Shown here one piece after another: positions 57,506-64,000 of a stretch of 64,000 bases of DNA (the first letter of the stretch is position 1; each line of letters starts with the position of its first letter). This stretch comes from Methylotenera mobilis JLW8 (lineage in GTDB: Bacteria; Pseudomonadota; Gammaproteobacteria; Burkholderiales; Methylophilaceae), in NCBI RefSeq assembly GCF_000023705.1, contig NC_012968.1:1-64000 (forward strand), in the 5' to 3' direction. The notes under the pieces are model-generated. The model made no database searches. It had not been told where the DNA came from and was given only the letters and a program-made list of their open reading frames with translations. A program made the translations under genes and the position numbers.

Positions 57506-58483
57506 ATGACACCCTCCCGCGTTGCAGTTTTGGCTTTTGAAGGCGTAAGCCTATTTCATCTATCCGTACCTGGCATTGTTTTCAATGGCGTCAATGCCAT
57601 ATCGGATGAACCAAGTTATGACGTGCGCTATTGCGCGCAGGTGTCAGGATTGGTCCGAACCGATCAAGGCCTCATGATCGAAGTAAAAGATGGTTTAAAT
57701 GCAATGCATGATGCAGATATCATTATTGTGCCTGCCTGGAGCGATGCGCCAGATGCAGCTGCTTCAAAAGATCTGATAGACACGCTTAACGAAGCTCACA
57801 CTCAGGGAAAGCTGATTGTAGGGCTGTGCCTGGGCGCGTTTGTCTTAGGAGAAGCTGGGTTACTTGATGGTAGGAAGGCTACAACACACTGGATAGCACG
57901 AGACAGATTTGCCAAGCAATTTCCGCTCACGCACTTCCGCCCTGATGAGCTATATGTTGCTGATGGCAATATAGTGACTTCTGCGGGCACTGTTGCTGCC
58001 ATTGATTGCTGCCTGCATTTAGTGCGTCAACGTCATGGCGCAGATATCGCTAACCGTACCGCCAGGTTGTTGGTTACACCACCGCATCGGCAAGGGGGGC
58101 AAGTGCAATACATAGAGCACCCGATACCAGAATTGCCGAGCGAAAACCGACTGCCCGGTGTGCTGGAATGGGCACGAGAACATTTGCCGGAACCTCTTTC
58201 GCTTGCGAAGTTAGCTGAAGTTGCTTGCATGAGTCGACGCACATTTACTCGCCGCTTTCGGGAAACTACCGGCACGACAGTTATCAAGTGGTTGAATGCT
58301 GAGCGTGTTGCTAGAGCACAGCAGTTGCTTGAAATCACAGACATGTCAATTGAAGCTATTGCTGGCACAGCAGGCTTTGGCACACCCCTTTCGTTGAGGC
58401 AGCAATTTTCAGCTCAATTAGGTATATCTCCATCTGATTATCGACGTACCTTCTGTAAAACAGTGAAAACACTTACTTCATGA
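57506..58483 (+). CDS. GlxA-family transcriptional regulator (DJ-1/PfpI plus AraC helix-turn-helix)
   Basis: 325 residues. The N-terminal DJ-1/PfpI-like domain has the nucleophile elbow GLCLGAFVLGEAGLLDG, so a Cys is in the usual place. The C-terminal AraC domain (residues about 225-320) has ACMSRRTFTRRFRETTG and GFGTPLSLRQQFSAQLGISPSDYRR. Divergent from the cysteine hydrolase. No clear ribosome-binding site before the ATG. It likely responds to a small metabolite handled by that enzyme. Confidence 0.9.
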   Translation: MTPSRVAVLAFEGVSLFHLSVPGIVFNGVNAISDEPSYDVRYCAQVSGLVRTDQGLMIEVKDGLNAMHDADIIIVPAWSDAPDAAASKDLIDTLNEAHTQGKLIVGLCLGAFVLGEAGLLDGRKATTHWIARDRFAKQFPLTHFRPDELYVADGNIVTSAGTVAAIDCCLHLVRQRHGADIANRTARLLVTPPHRQGGQVQYIEHPIPELPSENRLPGVLEWAREHLPEPLSLAKLAEVACMSRRTFTRRFRETTGTTVIKWLNAERVARAQQLLEITDMSIEAIAGTAGFGTPLSLRQQFSAQLGISPSDYRRTFCKTVKTLTS

Positions 58484-58767
58484 AAGACTGATTTTTATTG
58501 AAGGCAATGTCAGCCATGAGTCGATGGAAGTGGTTTACAGTCTAAAGTTGACTGTCAGCTTTGCGGATTAACACGTTTTAGGCATGTTAGCGTGATACAA
58601 CTGCCGTTCAGTTAAGTTTTTCTAACTTCAGCAATCGGCCCTAACCGGTCATTCGTATCCTCAATCGAGGATTCAACGTAGGTAAAATAGAAAGCGCAAT
58701 CTCAGTCAGGACATGCACTTTGCGACAGCGTATAGTTTCGTCTCATTCATGGATGCACGGAGAGAAT

Positions 58768-59628
58768 ATGTCGAAGGCAAGCGCTTACGAGACAAGGTTC
58801 AACAGGGTTTTCGATTACATCGACAAACACCTTGGTGAGGTACTGACCTTGGAGTCGGTGAGCCAAGTAGCGAGTTTCTCAAAATATCACTTTCACAGGC
58901 AGTTTTCCGAATACACCGGAATAAGCGTCTTTAGATATATCCAGTTGATGCGGCTCAAACGGGCGTCCTATCGACTTGCTTTCAACAAGATAGAGATGAT
59001 TACCGACATTGCATTGGATGCCGGTTTTGAAAATCCAGAATCGTTTTCCCGCGCATTCAAGAACGCTTTTGGGCAAACCCCTTCTGGATTTCGACGAAGC
59101 CCTGCATGGGAACCATGGAACGAACGATATCAATTACCCAATAGAGAAAGGAAACAAAGCATGGAAGTAAATATCATAGAGTTTGAAGAAACCAAGGTGG
59201 CTGTTCTGGAGCATCGAGGCACTCCCGCATTGATCAATGATTCGGTCGGAATATTCATCGAGTGGCGCAAGTCAAGCGGCTTGTCTCCAGTCAAGTCCAG
59301 CGAGAGTTTCGGAATTGCTTATGACAACCCCGACACGACGGATCCGGAGCAATTTCGTTTCGATATCTGTGGTTCGGTATCGGAAGATGTGCCTGACAAC
59401 CCACAAGGGGTGGTCAACAAGATAATCCCACGTGGCCGATGCGCGGTTATACGCCACCATGGCTCACACGACAGGATAGGAACCTGTGCCTATTACTTGT
59501 ATCGGGACTGGTTGCCAGAGAGTGGAGAGGAGTTACGCGATTTCCCGCTGTATTTCCACTATCTGAACTTGCTACCAGATACCTCTGAACACGAGTTGAT
59601 TACGGATATATATTTACCGTTGAAATAA
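58768..59628 (+). CDS. AraC-family regulator with GyrI-like effector domain
   Basis: 286 residues. AraC double helix-turn-helix at the N-terminus (TLESVSQVASFSKYHFHRQFSEYTG and DIALDAGFENPESFSRAFKNAFGQTPSGFRR). A GyrI-like/SOUL-type ligand-binding domain follows (VNIIEFEETKVAVLEHRGTP, GRCAVIRHHGSHDRIG, and the LITDIYLPLK end). This resembles Rob/multidrug-response regulators. GGAGAG before the ATG decides against the TTG at 58720. Alone between intergenic stretches; the target is unknown. Confidence 0.88.
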   Translation: MSKASAYETRFNRVFDYIDKHLGEVLTLESVSQVASFSKYHFHRQFSEYTGISVFRYIQLMRLKRASYRLAFNKIEMITDIALDAGFENPESFSRAFKNAFGQTPSGFRRSPAWEPWNERYQLPNRERKQSMEVNIIEFEETKVAVLEHRGTPALINDSVGIFIEWRKSSGLSPVKSSESFGIAYDNPDTTDPEQFRFDICGSVSEDVPDNPQGVVNKIIPRGRCAVIRHHGSHDRIGTCAYYLYRDWLPESGEELRDFPLYFHYLNLLPDTSEHELITDIYLPLK

Positions 59629-59844
59629 AGGTTGAATGAGTAAATGGGAGATATGTCGCCATTGACAGGTTCTGGCATAGGGTACTCATTCATCTTTGCG
59701 ATGTGCTTACTTAATAGCCGTCATACGCCCGGAGATAATGGTGATACATCTAAGCAGACGCTGACAATTGGGGCTTACGGCGCAAAGCGGACACTGAAAT
59801 AACACTTCACCCTCCGCAATTATCTTTAATTCTTTTCACAGCAG
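59629..59844. other. Gene-free stretch, possible gene remnant
   Basis: No intact gene. The stretch before 59802 reads like a degenerate coding end (KQTLTIGAYGAKRTLK then stop) but no start or family could be recognised. It holds no terminator. Confidence 0.3.
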
Positions 59845-60216
59845 TCAGGTACTGAGGGTGTTATAACCTTTGTCTTTCAATTCAAACATATGTATCCAAC
59901 CATTCCTAATAGTTGTCATTCGCTTGTCTAATTTATTTTTTGATACTTTATTAGAAGCCATAGCAACCTCACACACTGTTAACTTTAACCCTAATGCTTC
60001 CGCCTTATTGATGTCCTCAAAAAGAGACGTGTCATCAGCAATATCTTTAACCAATTCCCCCACAGCAACAACTTCAATCGTAAAGTTTTCCCCGATTTTT
60101 AGCAGCTGGTCTGCCGTGAAAACTGCAGCTTTAAAATGCTCAACATTGCCCACCATGATGGCAAATTTAGTTGATTTTCCTTCGTATATATTTGTATGTG
60201 AATCCATTGTTTGCAC
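59845..60216 (-). CDS. DsrE-like small protein
   Basis: 123 residues: N-terminal strand KFAIMVGNVEHFKAAVFTADQLL, VVAVGELVKDIAD and a Lys-rich end (NKVSKNKLDKRMTTIRNGWIHMFELKDKGY). The alpha/beta layout resembles DsrE/peroxiredoxin-like sulfur-relay proteins, with one Cys (VCEVAMAS) where the family usually has its active Cys. GTG start with GGAAG 7 bases ahead; the ATG three codons on (60207) is an alternative. Base composition is AT-richer than its neighbours. Confidence 0.6.
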   Translation of the reverse strand: MQTMDSHTNIYEGKSTKFAIMVGNVEHFKAAVFTADQLLKIGENFTIEVVAVGELVKDIADDTSLFEDINKAEALGLKLTVCEVAMASNKVSKNKLDKRMTTIRNGWIHMFELKDKGYNTLST

Positions 60217-60379
60217 AGGAGTTCTTCCTATCCTCTTAATAGCTCAATGCTACTATGAAAAGTAAGCCTACTGTTACCAAAATCGCAATACGCTTTATCG
60301 ATACCTTTAACAAGTTGATAAGTATTATTAACGTAAACCAGCACAAAATTGCTTATAACTTAGCTTAAATCTCAAACAC

Positions 60380-60430
60380 TTGACATCCTGATTTGGTATG
60401 TATATTATAACTACCTACTAGTTGGTAGGT
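60380..60430 (+). promoter_or_regulatory. Promoter and TetR operator upstream of an SDR gene
   Basis: TTGACA and TATTAT with a 17-base spacer form a near-consensus sigma70 promoter. Immediately after the -10 lies AACTACC-N8-GGTAGGT (60409-60430), which covers the expected transcription start. The same arms occur again upstream of the FrnE-like gene. A TetR repressor gene lies between them, so it is the likely binder. Confidence 0.75.
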
Positions 60431-60462
60431 GGGTCTTTTAACCGTTAATAGGGGAACTAATA

Positions 60463-61257
60463 ATGCAAACCAAAAACTTTGAAGGTCGCAAACTGTTGGT
60501 CGTAGGTGGGACAAGTGGTATTGGTCTAGAGACCGCAGTGATGGTTGCTAATGAAGGAGGCTCCGTCGTTGTAATCGGGAATCGCCCAGAAAAGGCCGAA
60601 GTAGCTCGTCAGCAACTTGCGGCCATTACAGGCGAAGGTAATGCATTCGCATTGACTGCTAATTTGGCTGATTTTGGTAGTGTACAGGCGCTCATTGAGA
60701 AACTGGCACTTGAGCACAGTGACATCGATCTACTGGTGAACTCTGCTGGCATTTTTTATCCAAAAGCATTTCTGGAGCATTCTCCTGAAGACTATGACAA
60801 CTTTCTCAACTTGAACCGTGCAATCTTCTTCATTACAAAGCAGGTTGCAAGTGCTTTGGTTGCGCAGAAAAAGCCAGGTTCAATCGTCAATGTCACAGCC
60901 GTTGCCGCTCGCCAAGCCATTGAAACCGTTCACGCATCTGCTTATTCAATGGCGAAAATCGGCCTTGAAGCCATGACGAAGCATGTGGCTGCAGAACTTG
61001 CAGGAAACAACATTCGTATTAATGCGGTTGCTCCAGGCATGGTTGAAACCAAGATCTTCGAACGATTCATCCCTAGCGAGCATCTGGATAGCGCACTGGA
61101 AAGTTTCAATGACTTCCATCCGCTTGGCCGTAATGGTACACCGCGCGACGTAGCTGAAAGTATTATCTTCCTATTATCCGATAAGGCTTCCTGGGTGACC
61201 GGTGCTGTGTGGGATGTAGATGGCGGCATAATGGCCTCGCGTAAGCTCGGTAAGTAA
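60463..61257 (+). CDS. SDR-family oxidoreductase of the TetR-controlled stress cluster
   Basis: 264 residues: [19 protein letters not shown] motif ([10 protein letters not shown]), Ser in [15 protein letters not shown] with [17 protein letters not shown], and a C-terminal [15 protein letters not shown]. It is of the glucose/3-oxoacyl-type. GGGGAACT lies before the ATG. It sits under a strong promoter and operator, and belongs to a module with a TetR, a DsbA-like and an OsmC-like gene. The substrate may be a reactive carbonyl or quinone (inference). Confidence 0.88.
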   Translation: MQTKNFEGRKLLVVGGTSGIGLETAVMVANEGGSVVVIGNRPEKAEVARQQLAAITGEGNAFALTANLADFGSVQALIEKLALEHSDIDLLVNSAGIFYPKAFLEHSPEDYDNFLNLNRAIFFITKQVASALVAQKKPGSIVNVTAVAARQAIETVHASAYSMAKIGLEAMTKHVAAELAGNNIRINAVAPGMVETKIFERFIPSEHLDSALESFNDFHPLGRNGTPRDVAESIIFLLSDKASWVTGAVWDVDGGIMASRKLGK

Positions 61258-61422
61258 GTAAAGAAGGACCGTATGTGGCTCTATATCCTGATGGTACTTA
61301 AATTAGGATGTATTGAATAATTCGTCGACCTAAAGTTGACTGACAAGTGACTATTTGGCAGTCTTCTGCTAATGTCAGGCGTTATGGTCTTTCTGACTCA
61401 ATACAGGCAATTAGGAGTAAGT

Positions 61423-61980
61423 ATGGCAATAGGAACACGGGACGCATTAGTTCAGGCCGCAGAAGGCCTGATGCGCACCAAGGGATACGCGGCGTTTAGC
61501 TACGCCGACTTGTCAGAAATGATTGGAATCAGGAAAGCAAGTATTCATCATCACTTCCCCACGAAGGAAGAGTTGGGAATCGCAATTGTCGAAGAATATA
61601 TCGCAAGGGTGCGAGTTGAGTTCCAACGCATTGAGAATACGCATAACGATTTGCAAGGACGATTGAATGCTTATGTTTTAGCCTTTCGTGCTAGCAGTGA
61701 AGGCGGTTTATTACCTCTATGTGGGGCGTTGGCAGCCGAGATGGCAGCACTACCATCAGGTTTACAAACAATCACTCAACATTTTTTTGATATGCAGTTG
61801 AAATGGCTAACATCGATTCTTGACAAGGGAGTGGCTAATGGAGAGCTTTCGCAGGATTTTAAAAGTAGACAGAAAGCTTTCTTGCTATTGAGTATTCTAG
61901 AAGGCGCCAGCTTTATCAACTGGGCAACGAAAGAAAATGACGCAATCAGTGACAATATTATTCAACTGATTATTGAATAG
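61423..61980 (+). CDS. TetR-family repressor of the SDR/FrnE/OsmC cluster
   Basis: 185 residues; HTH LVQAAEGLMRTKGYAAFSYADLS and MIGIRKASIHHHFPTKEELG, all-helical effector domain with a single Cys (LLPLCGALAAEM). AGGAG before MAIGTRDAL shows the start; the frame opens at 61372. It lies between two genes that share an inverted-repeat operator. An own hairpin terminator follows. Likely relieved by electrophiles, but no ligand can be read from sequence. Confidence 0.88.
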   Translation: MAIGTRDALVQAAEGLMRTKGYAAFSYADLSEMIGIRKASIHHHFPTKEELGIAIVEEYIARVRVEFQRIENTHNDLQGRLNAYVLAFRASSEGGLLPLCGALAAEMAALPSGLQTITQHFFDMQLKWLTSILDKGVANGELSQDFKSRQKAFLLLSILEGASFINWATKENDAISDNIIQLIIE

Positions 61981-62013
61981 ATTTAGATAGCTATACAAAC
62001 ATAATAAACAAGA

Positions 62014-62046
62014 CCAAAGTTGACGAGTGTCGCTTTGGCCATTTTT
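62014..62046 (+). terminator. Terminator after the TetR gene
   Basis: CCAAAG pairs with CTTTGG, and an inner GAC with GTC, around a GAGT tetraloop. CCATTTTT follows. Confidence 0.8.
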
Positions 62047-62055
62047 AAGGAATCA

Positions 62056-62117
62056 TTGTCCACATTGGCCTGATTCCTTAAATTTAACCCAAAAAAACTA
62101 CCGATTAGTAGGTAGTT
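62056..62117 (+). promoter_or_regulatory. Promoter and second copy of the TetR operator
   Basis: TTGTCC and TAAATT with 17 bases between form a promoter; AACTACC-N8-GGTAGTT lies downstream (62096-62117). The arms are perfect and match the operator ahead of the SDR gene except for one base. A 9-bp inverted repeat (AAGGAATCA/TGATTCCTT, 62047-62079) also spans the promoter. Confidence 0.75.
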
Positions 62118-62150
62118 AAAGATTTTAAATACTAAATAGGAGAAGTTTTT

Positions 62151-62831
62151 ATGAAAAGAGTCAACGTAGAGATTTGGTCAGATTTCGCTTGTCCGTGGTG
62201 TTGGATCGCAAAACGACGTTTTGAAAAGGCTGTGTTTAGGTTGGCGGGAGAAGTCGATGTGATTGTTACACCTAAATCCTATCGACTTGCCAAAGGCGCA
62301 GCGCCAGAAGATTTCAAACAAGCCATCATACGTAAGTCTGTAAGTATTACGGCAGCAGAAAAGTTGTTGTCCATGATCGATGAGCGCGGCGCCCTAGAGG
62401 GTTTGAAATATAACTTTGACACCATGCGTTTTGGTGACACAAGTGATGCACATGCGCTTGTTAAAAGCATCTCATCGATAGCGGATAAAAACACAGCCGT
62501 TGAGAGAATTTTCCAAGCATATACCACCGATGGAATCGATATATTCAATAGAGATGTGCTGATTTCGCTTGTTAAAGACTTGGGTATTTCTGAAAGTGAG
62601 ATAGATTTTGACTCTCCTCAAATTGCATCTGAAATTGCTCAAGATGAGTTAAAAGCAAATCGACTATCTAATGGTGTGCCTTTGTTCATATTCAATAACG
62701 GCTACCCGCTGTCAGGTGCGCGCGAAGTGGATGACTTTGAAAGTGCTTTGCTTAGAGCAGCAAAGGATGCCCCTGAGTTTCTGGATGATGTTTCTGGGCA
62801 AAGCTGTGGCATCGATGGGTGTGCAGTCTAA
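62151..62831 (+). CDS. DsbA-family oxidoreductase (FrnE-like)
   Basis: 226 residues of cytoplasmic thioredoxin fold with active site CPWC (DFACPWCWIAKRRFE), cis-Pro loop GVPLFIFNN, and a C-terminal C-x4-C pair (CGIDGCAV) as found in FrnE proteins. Such enzymes act as disulfide isomerases or reductases in oxidative stress. AGGAG precedes the ATG. It follows the second operator and precedes an OsmC-like gene. Confidence 0.9.
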   Translation: MKRVNVEIWSDFACPWCWIAKRRFEKAVFRLAGEVDVIVTPKSYRLAKGAAPEDFKQAIIRKSVSITAAEKLLSMIDERGALEGLKYNFDTMRFGDTSDAHALVKSISSIADKNTAVERIFQAYTTDGIDIFNRDVLISLVKDLGISESEIDFDSPQIASEIAQDELKANRLSNGVPLFIFNNGYPLSGAREVDDFESALLRAAKDAPEFLDDVSGQSCGIDGCAV

Positions 62832-62956
62832 GCTTTAAGCGTTAAGTTTTATTGATTGGTAGCAACACGTAAATTCAGATTTAGCAAAATTCCATAGGTA
62901 AATTTGCTAAAACTTATTTCAAACGCGAAAGCGTAATTACTAAAAGGAGTAGCAAA

Positions 62957-63517
62957 ATGAGTAACACATTAAATGGTATTGACCTCGTAGCTTTGCAAGG
63001 AATTGCGCAAAATGTAGCAGGAGCTGAGAATGCGTCTAAACGCAGCGCTAAGTTTAATGTTAAAACAAAATGGGAAAACCAAACCCGCACAGTGGCTACC
63101 GTCAGTCGCTACTCATTCCTTGGGACAGAACACCAACGACACTTTGAAATTGCAGCAGATGAACCGACGGAATTCCTTGGCCAAAACTCTGCGCCTAATC
63201 CTCAAGAGTTACTAATGTCTGCCCTCAATGCTTGTCTATCTGTTGGCTATGCAGTTAACGCTGCAGCAATGGGCATTACTATCCATAGCCTAGAAATTGA
63301 GACTGATGGCGAGCTCGATCTTCGTGGCGCGCTAGGAATGGACGAGAATGTCAATCCAGGTTATGACGAGGTGAGCTACGTTGTTAGGCTACATACTGAT
63401 GCTTCAAAAGAAAAGGTCGAAGAGCTGCACAAGATTGTAACCAAAACCTCAGCGAACTATGCTAATTTCTCTAGAGCCATCCGCATGGTAACGAAGCTGG
63501 AAGTTCAAGAAGGATAG
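62957..63517 (+). CDS. OsmC-family protein
   Basis: 186 residues. The OsmC core is visible (FLGQNSAPNPQELLMSALNACLSVGYAVNAAAMG). The first peroxidatic-type Cys is in NACLSV, but the second, resolving Cys is not present: the usual CP region reads TSANYANFSRAI. A classical OsmC/Ohr peroxidase is thus doubtful; it may bind or modify organic thiols. AAAGGAG precedes the ATG. It may be read from the FrnE promoter, 125 bases away. Confidence 0.88.
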   Translation: MSNTLNGIDLVALQGIAQNVAGAENASKRSAKFNVKTKWENQTRTVATVSRYSFLGTEHQRHFEIAADEPTEFLGQNSAPNPQELLMSALNACLSVGYAVNAAAMGITIHSLEIETDGELDLRGALGMDENVNPGYDEVSYVVRLHTDASKEKVEELHKIVTKTSANYANFSRAIRMVTKLEVQEG

Positions 63518-63842
63518 TCTTAAGTAACTAACTTGTAACCTAGCAGCCAATGTCTTTCTGTGTGATAAGTCCAGTGAAGTATCTAGCTGAGCACTTTTAA
63601 GTAAGGCATGGCTGCTAAATCAATTGTCAGTGACTAATATCGTCTGGAAACATAGTTGAATTAATGGGGTAAGTAGTGTCTCGCTGTGCTATCTATAAGA
63701 CGCCCCCATGCAGATTTAACTCCATCTTCGCAAGGAAAAACTAGATTTAACTAAACAATTTATTCAGGTGATTGCTTACTAGATGTTTATTTATAGCGTC
63801 TACCAGATATTAATACCTGCTCATTAAAAAACTCAAGCATAT
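63518..63842. other. Gene-free stretch before the OYE gene
   Basis: No gene, strong terminator or long repeat was seen. It should include the end of the OsmC transcript and part of the next promoter. Confidence 0.4.
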
Positions 63843-63862
63843 ACATTTACATATTTAAATGT
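63843..63862. promoter_or_regulatory. Inverted repeat upstream of the Old Yellow Enzyme gene
   Basis: ACATTTA and TAAATGT are perfect arms around 6 bases, 35 bases before the ATG. It is shaped like an operator. It does not match the TetR operator shared by the SDR and FrnE promoters. Confidence 0.5.
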
Positions 63863-63897
63863 AACAATGTTTATATTATTCACTTATCGAGGCAAAT

Positions 63898-64000
63898 ATG
63901 ACAGTTTCAGCGCTCTTTCAATCCGTACAATTGGGTGATCTAACACTTGCTAACAGGATAGTCCTACCCCCACTGACCCGCTGCCGCAGTTCACAGCCTG
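63898..64000 (+). CDS. Old Yellow Enzyme-family alkene reductase (partial, runs off the window)
   Basis: Only the first 34 residues are in the window: SALFQSVQLGDLTLANRIV then PPLTRCRSSQP. That is the N-terminal FMN-barrel start of NemA/OYE reductases, which reduce activated alkenes and N-ethylmaleimide. GAGG lies before the ATG. Its position after an electrophile/thiol-stress cluster fits. The active-site region is beyond the window. Confidence 0.85.
   Translation, partial: MTVSALFQSVQLGDLTLANRIVLPPLTRCRSSQP

Noticed and set aside
59629-59844. A degenerate coding sequence before the DsrE-like gene
   Set aside because: A short plausible peptide end is visible but no start, frame continuity or family, so it is not listed as a pseudogene.

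Overview
The window looks like the replication-origin region of a methylotrophic betaproteobacterium of the family Methylophilaceae, most likely a Methylotenera-type organism. It opens with dnaA-dnaN-gyrB, with DnaA boxes and a perfect parS site. It also carries a protein of the formaldehyde-activating enzyme (Fae) family, a stand-alone pqqA gene for the PQQ cofactor precursor, and a split class II ribonucleotide reductase. The genus is inferred from gene content; no search was run.

Layout. 1-5.5 kb: dnaA, an AT-rich origin candidate, dnaN, parS, gyrB. 5.7-12.1 kb: a TetR repressor divergent from a complete RND efflux operon with a clear operator. 12.2-22.6 kb: small regulator/oxidoreductase pairs (LysR/SDR, QorB/HxlR), NhaR, HtpX, TerC, cytochrome b561, an MBL-fold protein, DoxX and GNAT. 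22.6-26.2 kb: pqqA, a diguanylate cyclase, an HPP-CBS membrane protein and a Fae-family protein. 26.3-34 kb: yqjDEK-like genes, mutY, asmA, uppP, a YidB-like gene and a pseudouridine synthase. 34-39.4 kb: a Tyr/Trp-rich envelope protein, a long CorA-like protein, and thiC under a TPP riboswitch. 39.8-43.4 kb: a compact operon of a 'thermostable hemolysin' family protein, an AMP-dependent ligase, a haem-oxygenase-like diiron protein and an SDR. This is the best candidate for a little-described pathway. 44-48.8 kb: a PstS-like protein and a porin-like protein divergent from a sigma54 two-component system. 49-52.9 kb: a Pcm-like methyltransferase, TolC, an isochorismatase-fold hydrolase and WaaA. 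53-56.4 kb: nrdJa/nrdJb with NrdR boxes. 56.6-64 kb: an accessory stress region (cysteine hydrolase/GlxA pair, AraC-GyrI regulator, DsrE-like protein, then SDR-TetR-FrnE-OsmC) ending in a truncated Old Yellow Enzyme gene. Two promoters in this last block share one operator sequence.

No rRNA, tRNA, CRISPR array, insertion sequence or prophage was seen. Several starts were moved from the longest reading frame to a downstream codon with a ribosome-binding site. Two genes missed by a 60-residue cut-off were recovered: pqqA (23 aa) and a 48-aa membrane peptide.
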